From positions 102,165 through 166,164 of the forward strand of contig JBMOLU010000074.1 in the NCBI GenBank assembly GCA_049325275.1: a stretch of 64,000 nucleotides of DNA, given 5' to 3'. The notes beneath the pieces were generated by a model. It searched no databases. It worked only from the letters and a program-made list of their open reading frames with translations, and was not told the DNA's origin. The first letter of the stretch is position 1, and each line of letters begins with the position of its first letter. This document shows, one piece after another, positions 41,701 to 48,288 of this stretch. The stretch is from CAIQJJ01 sp049325275. GTDB lineage: Bacteria; Chloroflexota; Anaerolineae; Anaerolineales; UBA4823. A program made the translations under genes and the position numbers.

Positions 41701-43420
41701 GCCGAACGGCAAGATCGACGTACGCGCCCTGCTCACGCCCGGCGAGCGCCAAGGCGGCTCGTCCACGAAAGGTTTCATTGCCCCCCGTACGCCCCACGAA
41801 CTGCTCCTGGCCCGCATCTGGTGCGACGTGCTCGGGCTGAAAGCAGTCAGCGTAGAGGACAACTTCTTCGAGTTGGGAGGCGATTCGCTTCTGATCATGC
41901 GTGTCGTCGCCCGGGCCAACCAGGCCGGGCTGGCCTGCACGCCCCGCCAGTTTTTCGAGGCCCAGACGATCGCCGAACTGGCGCAGTTGGCGCAGACCCC
42001 GGCCGCACGGGCTGCCCAGGGCATTGTGAGCGGGACGATGCCGTTAACGGTGTGCCAGGGCTGGTTCTTCGCACAGGAATTTCACGTCCCCAACCGCTGG
42101 AACGCAGCCAATATCTTCGAAGTACCCAACGGCATCGATCGGCAAAAGCTCAAGCAAGCGATGGCACACGTCATGAACCACCACGACGCCCTGCGCGCCC
42201 GCTTCAGCCACGATGGCAAGCGCTGGCGGCAGCACATCGCCCCGCCCGCCGAATTCGACATGCTTCCTTTCGATGATGTCGATCTCTCCGGCACACCCGA
42301 CGAGGCCCTGACAGCCGCCATCGAGGGTGCGGCCGATGACCTGCAAAACAGGCTCGATATCGCCAACGGACCCCTGTTCCGCATCGCCCATTTCGACCTG
42401 GGGCCTGCCCGGCCGGGACGCCTGTTGTTCCTCCTGCACCATCTGGTCTGCGATTCCTCCTCGATGATCGTGCTGGACGATTTCCAAACCGCCTACCGGC
42501 AGCTCGAAGGCAGCCAGGCCGTGCAGTTGCCGCCCAAGACCACATCGATCAAAGACTGGACGGAACGCCTGGAACAATACGCCAACGCCGGCGACGTACA
42601 CGCCGAACTGGCCTACTGGCAGGCGCTCCCGTGGGAGCAAACCGCCCCCCTGCCGGTCGATTTCCCGTCCGAAACCGGCAAAAACACGTACGACTCCGTA
42701 CAAACCGTGTTGACCCGCTTCGGCCCGGAGGAAACGCGCGCCCTGTTCCAATACCTGCCGCGCCGCTTGGGCATCCCCGTCGAAACCGCGCTGATGACAG
42801 CGCTGGTGCAGGCCGTCGCCCGCTGGAGCGGGGCGCCCGGCCTCGTCTTCGATGCGGTCGATATGGGCCGCACGCTCATGCCGGACACCGATCTCAACCT
42901 GTCGCGCACCGTCGGCTGGTTCAGCCTCCACCGGCGCATCGTCTTGAAGCACACGAGCGACAACCCATCAAACGCTCTCGCCGAAACCGCCACCCAACTG
43001 CACGCCATGCCGAACCAGGGACGCAGTTTCGAAGTCATGCTGCGCTGTAGCACCAACCCGGGCGTGGTCGATGTCCTGAGCCGCCTCCCGCGCCCGGAAG
43101 TGATCTTCAACTTCGTCCACAGCGGCGATATCCTGCAAGCGAACGACGCCCCGGCCCCTGCGGCAGCGCAAGCCTCCGCAACAGGCCTGTACACACCGGT
43201 ACTCGAATTCCCCGGATGGGGGCAGGCCCTGCACGATAAACGGCCTTATCTGTTGGAATGCCTGATCAGCGTCTTTGGCGGCCGGCTTACCGTGAAGTTG
43301 ATCTACAGCAAAAACCTCTACCGGCGGGCGACCATCCAAAAGGTGGCGCAAGACTTTGCCGAGGCCCTGCGGGCGATCATCACCACCAGCCAGGCTGGGA
43401 TTGAAGGGCTTCCGAGTTAA
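38741..43420 (+). CDS. NRPS3: C-A-PCP-E-like
   Basis: 1559 residues from a GTG start with a strong RBS (GGAAGGAG, 7-bp spacer). The frame is open further upstream, but that part overlaps the glycosyltransferase gene and is rejected. It begins with the linker helix LSPKRRALLDKML, then C (about 40-475; HHIISDG, His173-174, Asp178), A (about 495-990; pocket read as DGPGLGEVWK, not assignable by me) and PCP (Ser1049, GGDSL). The C-terminal epimerisation-like domain (about 1100-1540) has the E-type motif LSRTVGWF, but HHLVCDS (1233-1239) replaces HHxxxDG and the catalytic Glu region of E domains is not evident. If active it could epimerise or release; if inactive it could recruit a partner such as a glycosyltransferase. 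Confidence 0.92.
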   Translation: MKYDAMLSPKRRALLDKMLGKAQGETNSQRVPRRPATACQIPLSFAQQRLWFLDQIEPGTAIYNMPVILHTWGRLDTAALAQSIAEVVRRHEILRTTFRIVDEQPVQVVAPAIAIDIPLHDLQALPDEERPAITYQHVIAEIARPFDLANGPLLRIALFQLGPEEYVIPLTMHHIISDGWSLNLLCQEILALYEAFRQGRPSPLPELDIQYADFSLWQRQWLQGAVLERQLSYWQQQLTDLPALEFPTDRPRPAVQSYRGRTLPFSLPPALTQGLQSLAQGEGVSAFMILLAAFQVLLGRYSRQSDFAVGTPVANRQRAELQGLIGFFINTLVMRADLHGDPTFRQLLQRVRKACLDGYAHQDLPFEQLVETLHPERDLSRSPLFQVMFVFQNTPSSILEVPGLKFGSFPIENETAKFDLLVSLSQSGEELAGSVEYSTDLFDEATIQRLIGNFHTLLEAALADPAQRIGDIPLLAANERRRLLITWNGTQAPLPDAAGLTALFEAQVARTPAATALIFENRPVTYRALNEGANRLAHYLHRLGVGPDTLVGLCLERSVEMIVGILGILKAGGAYVPLDPAYPPERLRFMLADLAAGHAKQPPILLTRQAEATALAGCPAQIVCLDGDGEALDRESSSNPVCAIAPENLAYVIYTSGSTGQPKGVAVSHRNLLHSTAARQHYYKAPVTAFLTLFSFAFDGSIPGIFWTLCEGGALVLPGPDAEKDLLQLRRLIADTQPSHLGCAPNLYALLLAELGECLAPLKAVLLGGEACPKELVERHKQSLPGTGLFNEYGPTEGSVWCSVYDCLAPTPGARIPIGRPIANAQIYLLDAHLQPIPIGAPGELYLGGTGVVRGYLHRPDLTADRFLPHPYAAAPGERLYRTGDLARYLPDGNLEFLGRVDRQVKIRGYRIETGEIEACLRRHPAVAECVVAAQDTPSGTGQLAAYLVPANGSAPPAEEIRSFLRTRLPDYMVPGAFIMLEQLPLTPNGKIDVRALLTPGERQGGSSTKGFIAPRTPHELLLARIWCDVLGLKAVSVEDNFFELGGDSLLIMRVVARANQAGLACTPRQFFEAQTIAELAQLAQTPAARAAQGIVSGTMPLTVCQGWFFAQEFHVPNRWNAANIFEVPNGIDRQKLKQAMAHVMNHHDALRARFSHDGKRWRQHIAPPAEFDMLPFDDVDLSGTPDEALTAAIEGAADDLQNRLDIANGPLFRIAHFDLGPARPGRLLFLLHHLVCDSSSMIVLDDFQTAYRQLEGSQAVQLPPKTTSIKDWTERLEQYANAGDVHAELAYWQALPWEQTAPLPVDFPSETGKNTYDSVQTVLTRFGPEETRALFQYLPRRLGIPVETALMTALVQAVARWSGAPGLVFDAVDMGRTLMPDTDLNLSRTVGWFSLHRRIVLKHTSDNPSNALAETATQLHAMPNQGRSFEVMLRCSTNPGVVDVLSRLPRPEVIFNFVHSGDILQANDAPAPAAAQASATGLYTPVLEFPGWGQALHDKRPYLLECLISVFGGRLTVKLIYSKNLYRRATIQKVAQDFAEALRAIITTSQAGIEGLPS

Positions 43421-43422
43421 TT

Positions 43423-46400
43423 ATGGCAAACACGCATCCCACAAACCCTGCTGCGGCGCGCCCCGCGCAGTGCGTGCTCTCCTTCGAACAAGAACGGCTC
43501 TGGCTGGTCGAACAGATCATGCCGGCCCCCTCGCCGATCCACAACATCAGCGCGGCCGCGGCATTGAAAGGCCCGCTCGACGTCGAAGCCCTCGAACAAG
43601 CGTTTGCCGAACGCGTGGCCCGCCACGAAGTCTTACGGACCGTTTACCCGGCTGCCGCCGGCATGCCTGCGCCTGCCGTCTTGCCCGCATCTGCATTGCA
43701 ATTGTCGTTCGCCGACCTCAGCCACCTTCCGGCCGGGCCTTGCACAGCCGAAGCCAAACGGCTGGCCGAGGAAGCGCTGAACACGCCGTTCGATCTGGCC
43801 GGTGGGCCGCTCCTGCGGGCCGCCCTTTTTTGCCTGGCACCTGCCCATCACTGGCTGGTGCTGGCAGCCCACCACATCGTCGCCGACATCCGTTCGCTCG
43901 GCATCCTGTTGGACGAGATAGCTGCCGCCTACACTGCTGCCGTCCGCCGGGAACCGGCAGAAGCGCCTGCAGCGCTGCGCCCGTTCCAATATGCCGACTT
44001 CGCCCGCCAACAGCGCCAAACCGGCCGCGAAGAACAAGCGCCGCACCTCGCTTACTGGAAGCGGCAACTGGCCAACGCGCCCGAAGCCCCGCTTTTGCCC
44101 ACCGATTTTCCCCGCTCGGCCGTTCCCGGCCAGAACGGCACGCAAATGGTTTTCGATCTGCCGGCCGGCAGTGTACAGGCACTGCGTGCGTGGAGCCGCC
44201 AGGAACGCGCCCACGTCTTTATGAGCCTGCTGGCGGCATTTCAGGCCACCCTGCATGTTTTTTCGGGCCAGGAAGACATCTGGGTCGGGTCACCGGTCTC
44301 CGGTCGCACCCAACCCGAAACGCAAAACCTGGCCGGTTTCTTTGCTTACCCGTTGATTTTGCGCACCAACCTGGCCGGCGATCCGACCCTGCGGGAGCTT
44401 GTAGGGCGTGTAAGCGCCGTCGCACGCGAAGCCTACGAACACCAGGCCATCCCTTTTGCCCAGATCGTACGCGCCGCACAGCCCAAGCGCCGCGCCCACC
44501 AACCGCCGCCTTTCCAGGTGATGTTCAGCCTGGTCCAATCGCCGGTCGAAGGGATCGAAATGCCCGCGCTGGACCTGGCCTGGATCGATATCGAAAACCG
44601 GGCGACAGAATTCGACCTGTTCCTGACCCTGATGGAATATCGCAGCGGGCTACACGCCAACCTCGCCTACCGTCGCGACCTGTTCCGCCCTGAAACGATA
44701 AAGAAGTTCGCCGAATGCTATCAAGACATTCTCGAACAATGCATCCAACGCCCAGACCTGCCTCTTTCGCAACTGCGGCCCCGGCCGCCTGCTCCACAGC
44801 CACAAGACGCCGCCGAACCGGCCCGGCACGCACCGCAGACACTCGCTCTTACGGCCACCTTTACGGCTGAACCGCTCAAACCGGGCCTGGCCTTCTGGAT
44901 GAACGAGCTTGGCTTCCCAACCGCCATCGAGTTTGCGCCCTACAACCAGGTGTTCCAGCAGTTGCTCAATCCCAACAGCCTGCTGGCCAAAAATTTGGAT
45001 GGTGTCAACGTCGTTTTAATTCGCTTCGAAGACTGGCTGCGCTTCGAAAGCCTCGGCCAGAACCCCGCCCATATGCACGAAAAAATCGAACGCCATACCC
45101 GCGACCTGGCGCTGGCCCTGCAATCGGCCGCTGGCCGCTCCGCCACACCCCATATCGTCTGCGTTTGCCCGCCGTCGCCGGCCGCCCTGGCCGATGCCGG
45201 CAAGGCCGCACTGTTCCGACGCCTGGAAGAATACCTGGCCGCTACGCTGAAAGGCTGCCCCGGCGTCTACCTGACCACATCGGCCGAGTTGGGCAGGCTG
45301 TACCCGGTCGAAAAAAGCTACGATGCCTACACCGATCAGCTCGGCCACGCCCCCTACACCACCGCCGGCTTCACCGCCCTGGCCACCCTGCTGGCCCGCC
45401 GGGTCTATGCCCTGCGCATACCGCCCCGCAAAGTGATCGTGCTCGACTGCGATCACACGCTATGGCACGGCGTCTGCGGCGAAGTGGGGCCGCAGGGCGT
45501 GGAAATTTCACACCCGTACCGCCAGCTGCAAGAGATGATGGTCGCCCAGCACCACGCTGGCCGCCTGCTGTGCCTGTGCAGCAAGAACAACGCTGCCGAT
45601 GTCTGGGAAGTCTTCGATCACCGCCCCGACATGCCGCTCAAGCGTGAACACATCCTGGCCTGGAAGATCGATTGGCAGCCGAAATCTCTCAACCTGCGCG
45701 CCCTGGCGGAGGATCTGCAACTCGGCATCGACAGCCTCATCTTCATCGACGACAACCCGCTGGAATGCGCCGAAGTCCAGGCGGCCTGCCCGGAGGTACT
45801 CACCGTCCAACTGCCGCAGGAGCCTGAAAAACTGTCTCGCTTCCTGCAACACGTGTGGGCCTTCGATCAGTTGAAGGTCACGGAGGAAGATCGCCGGCGG
45901 ACACACCTGTATCGGCAAAACATCGCCCGCCAGCAGGCGCTTCAGGCCAGCCTGAGCTTCGAAGATTTCCTCGCCGGCCTGGAGTTGAAGGTCCACATTG
46001 CCCCCTTGGCGCCCGAGCAAATCGGCCGCGTCGCGCAATTGACTCAACGCACCAACCAGTTCAACGCCACCACCATCCGGCGGACGGAAAGCGAAATTCA
46101 GCAGATCAGCCAGTCTCAGGTGCTGGAATTCTTGACCGTGACGGTATGCGATCGCTTCGGAGACTACGGGTTGGTCGGTGCAGTCGCCTTCCACACCGAA
46201 GACCACGCGCTGCACCTCGACACGTTCTTGCTCAGCTGCCGGGTGCTCGGGCGAGGCGTGGAACACCAGATGATGCAATATCTCGGCAAGCTGGCCCTCG
46301 AACGCGGCTGCACACAACTCAGCATTCCCTACCAGCCGACATCCAGGAACCAGCCCGCCCTGGCGTTCCTGAACAGCATCGGCGCAAGCCAGCGCCAAAG

Positions 46401-46482
46401 CGCGCAAGGCGGCTGCCTCTTCCATATCGCTGCAGAAGCCGCACAGCAATTGTCTTATCAGCCTGGCGCACCCAGGAATTAG
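43423..46482 (+). CDS. Condensation domain fused to FkbH-like glyceryl-transfer domain
   Basis: 1019 residues in two parts. The N-terminal condensation domain (about 15-450) has HHIVADI (His150-151, Asp155) with Ile156 in place of Gly. The C-terminal part (about 485-1005) is FkbH-like: the HAD motif D675-C-D677-H-T679 followed by LWHGVCGE, then FIDDNP, and a C-terminal acetyltransferase-like region. Known FkbH enzymes take 1,3-bisphosphoglycerate, dephosphorylate it and pass the glyceryl group to an ACP. The discrete ACP encoded immediately downstream is the obvious acceptor. The fused C domain could then condense the glyceryl hydroxyl or acyl group with the peptide chain, possibly as the release step. 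That last point is inference. The start ATG lies 2 bp after the NRPS3 stop. Confidence 0.92.
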   Translation: MANTHPTNPAAARPAQCVLSFEQERLWLVEQIMPAPSPIHNISAAAALKGPLDVEALEQAFAERVARHEVLRTVYPAAAGMPAPAVLPASALQLSFADLSHLPAGPCTAEAKRLAEEALNTPFDLAGGPLLRAALFCLAPAHHWLVLAAHHIVADIRSLGILLDEIAAAYTAAVRREPAEAPAALRPFQYADFARQQRQTGREEQAPHLAYWKRQLANAPEAPLLPTDFPRSAVPGQNGTQMVFDLPAGSVQALRAWSRQERAHVFMSLLAAFQATLHVFSGQEDIWVGSPVSGRTQPETQNLAGFFAYPLILRTNLAGDPTLRELVGRVSAVAREAYEHQAIPFAQIVRAAQPKRRAHQPPPFQVMFSLVQSPVEGIEMPALDLAWIDIENRATEFDLFLTLMEYRSGLHANLAYRRDLFRPETIKKFAECYQDILEQCIQRPDLPLSQLRPRPPAPQPQDAAEPARHAPQTLALTATFTAEPLKPGLAFWMNELGFPTAIEFAPYNQVFQQLLNPNSLLAKNLDGVNVVLIRFEDWLRFESLGQNPAHMHEKIERHTRDLALALQSAAGRSATPHIVCVCPPSPAALADAGKAALFRRLEEYLAATLKGCPGVYLTTSAELGRLYPVEKSYDAYTDQLGHAPYTTAGFTALATLLARRVYALRIPPRKVIVLDCDHTLWHGVCGEVGPQGVEISHPYRQLQEMMVAQHHAGRLLCLCSKNNAADVWEVFDHRPDMPLKREHILAWKIDWQPKSLNLRALAEDLQLGIDSLIFIDDNPLECAEVQAACPEVLTVQLPQEPEKLSRFLQHVWAFDQLKVTEEDRRRTHLYRQNIARQQALQASLSFEDFLAGLELKVHIAPLAPEQIGRVAQLTQRTNQFNATTIRRTESEIQQISQSQVLEFLTVTVCDRFGDYGLVGAVAFHTEDHALHLDTFLLSCRVLGRGVEHQMMQYLGKLALERGCTQLSIPYQPTSRNQPALAFLNSIGASQRQSAQGGCLFHIAAEAAQQLSYQPGAPRN

Positions 46483-46505
46483 CGAACCATCTCAAGGAGT
46501 ACAGA

Positions 46506-46958
46506 ATGACATCGGATTCATCGCTGATCAACCGTATTGCCGGAGAAATGTACGATCCCGAGCAGATTCAACAAAAAATGTCCCCCGCAGCGGGCGCTTC
46601 GTCCGCGGACGCGCCGGCAGCAGGAGAAGAAACACCCCGGACGCCCACCGAGAAGTGGCTGGCCGCGCTTTGCGCCGAGTGGCTGGAACTGGAAAGCATC
46701 GGCATCCACGACGACTTCTTCGACCTCGGAGGCGATTCGATCATGGCCATGCGCGTCATGGCCCGCATCCGCGACCACTATCAGGTCACGCTCTCGCAAA
46801 CTGTGCTCTTCACCGTCGACTTCACCGTCGCAGAAATCGCCCGCCTGATCGACGAGCAGGTGATCGAACAGGCCCATGCAGCCGACATCGAGGAGATGAT
46901 GCTGCGGCTGGACGAGCTGTCGGACGATGAGGTTCAATCGTTGTTGAGCGATTTATAA
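46506..46958 (+). CDS. Discrete acyl/peptidyl carrier protein
   Basis: 150 residues. A disordered Ala/Pro-rich N-terminus is followed by a carrier domain (about 55-125) with FFDLGGDSI, the phosphopantetheine attachment serine. A C-terminal acidic tail reads LDELSDDEVQSLL, like the tails of NRPS1, NRPS2 and the internal PKS2 segment. The start is set by AAGGAG six bases before ATG. The frame is open upstream, but that part overlaps the C-FkbH gene. Adjacent to FkbH, it most likely carries the glyceryl unit. The tail suggests docking to another assembly-line protein. Confidence 0.92.
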   Translation: MTSDSSLINRIAGEMYDPEQIQQKMSPAAGASSADAPAAGEETPRTPTEKWLAALCAEWLELESIGIHDDFFDLGGDSIMAMRVMARIRDHYQVTLSQTVLFTVDFTVAEIARLIDEQVIEQAHAADIEEMMLRLDELSDDEVQSLLSDL

Positions 46959-46962
46959 AACG

Positions 46963-48288
46963 ATGCAAGCGATCCTGGCAGTGCAAGGCACGTACGGCGA
47001 CGTCGTTCCGATCACACGCGTCGCGGCTATTCTCAAGCGTTGCGGCCATACCGTCACGCTGATCACCCACGCCGGATTCCGCGGCCTGGCCGAACAGGAA
47101 GGCCTGGATTTTGCCCCCGTGGACACGGAAGACGAGTTTGCCCAGTTCACGGCGGATATGTCGTGGCTGCTCAAGCCGCGCGGGCACATTGCGTTTTACA
47201 AAACCCACACCGTGCCCCTTCTCGCCAGGGAATACCGGCTCGTAAAGGAAAACTGCCGTACGGCGGAATGCGTGTTAATTGGCAACAACCTGTCTTCCGC
47301 CGGCATCCAGATGGCCGCCGAATCCATCGGGCTGCCGCTGGCGCGCGTCTTTCTGGCGCCGATGCACGCTCCCAGTTTCGCTACGCTGGAAGAACTTCAC
47401 ACCACGCTCCTGGCCCCGGAACTCAACGCCTTACGGGCAGAATTCGGCCTGCCGCGCGTGGAAAACTGGCCTGCCTGGCTGCGCTACCCGCAACTCAACC
47501 TCGGCAACTGGCCTGCCTGGTATGCAGCCCCGGAACCCGGCTGGCCGACCGATCTCGAAATCCTGCCGGCCGGCTTCCTGACGCTTTCTACGCTCGGAAC
47601 GGGCGAACTGCCCGGTGAAATGCAGGCGTGGCTGGCCCGGCATCCGGACCCCATTTTGATCACCGGAAGCACGGGCACGTCCTTGAAGTCGGGCTTCTTC
47701 CCGGCGTGCGTCGAAGCCTGCCGCCAACTGGATCGGCCTGGCATCCTGCTTACGCCCCACGCTCACCTGCTTCCGTCCGAGCTTCCTGACCAGATGATCT
47801 GCCAAAAATTCCTGCCCCTGGGCAGCATCATGCAGCACGTATCCGTCGTCGTCCATCACGGCGGGATGGGCAGCCTGGCCCAGGCATTGGCTGCCGGCAA
47901 ACCACAGCTCATCCTGGCCGCCGGCATGGACCGGCCAGACAACGCCCAACGCCTGCAACGCCTGGGCGTCGCCGAATACCTGCCGCCTCCCGAATGGCAG
48001 CCAGAAAAAATCGCCCAGGCCATCCGGCGCTTGCAGGCATCGCCGGAGGTCCGGCAAAACTGCCGGCTTGCAGCGCAAAAGATGGCGGCCATGGACCCCG
48101 CAGCGATCGTCAACCCGGCCCTCGAAGGCCTGCTTGCGGCACACCTGGCGAAACCGGCCGCGGCCCAGGCCAGCGTGCAAAACACGGCCAAAGGCCGCCG
48201 CACCGCCCAGCTTTCCCAACAGATGCAGCAGCTCTCCGCCGAACAGCGCCGGCTGCTTGCCGCACGCCTGAAAGCAAAAAATGGCTGA
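46963..48288 (+). CDS. GT1-family glycosyltransferase with an NRPS-linker-like C-terminal helix
   Basis: 441 residues, GT-B fold. The N-terminus (MQAILAVQGTYGDVVPI) and the C-terminal donor motif VVHHGGMGSLAQALAAGKP are typical of the UGT/MGT family. After the catalytic fold (about 1-385) comes an extension ending QQLSAEQRRLLAARLKAK. This closely resembles the helix that precedes condensation domains in this cluster (LSPEEKRRMLARLLKEK, LTPEKRALLVRWLQEK). The neighbouring gene is a glycosyltransferase that has this helix followed by a condensation-type domain. This protein therefore looks like the same fusion with the condensation part lost or never gained. It starts 4 bp after the ACP gene with no strong RBS and overlaps the next gene by 8 bp. 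Confidence 0.9.
   Translation: MQAILAVQGTYGDVVPITRVAAILKRCGHTVTLITHAGFRGLAEQEGLDFAPVDTEDEFAQFTADMSWLLKPRGHIAFYKTHTVPLLAREYRLVKENCRTAECVLIGNNLSSAGIQMAAESIGLPLARVFLAPMHAPSFATLEELHTTLLAPELNALRAEFGLPRVENWPAWLRYPQLNLGNWPAWYAAPEPGWPTDLEILPAGFLTLSTLGTGELPGEMQAWLARHPDPILITGSTGTSLKSGFFPACVEACRQLDRPGILLTPHAHLLPSELPDQMICQKFLPLGSIMQHVSVVVHHGGMGSLAQALAAGKPQLILAAGMDRPDNAQRLQRLGVAEYLPPPEWQPEKIAQAIRRLQASPEVRQNCRLAAQKMAAMDPAAIVNPALEGLLAAHLAKPAAAQASVQNTAKGRRTAQLSQQMQQLSAEQRRLLAARLKAKNG

Noticed and set aside
45855..46505. Upstream extension of the discrete ACP frame
   Set aside because: It overlaps the FkbH domain in another frame. AAGGAG before ATG 46506 fixes the start.
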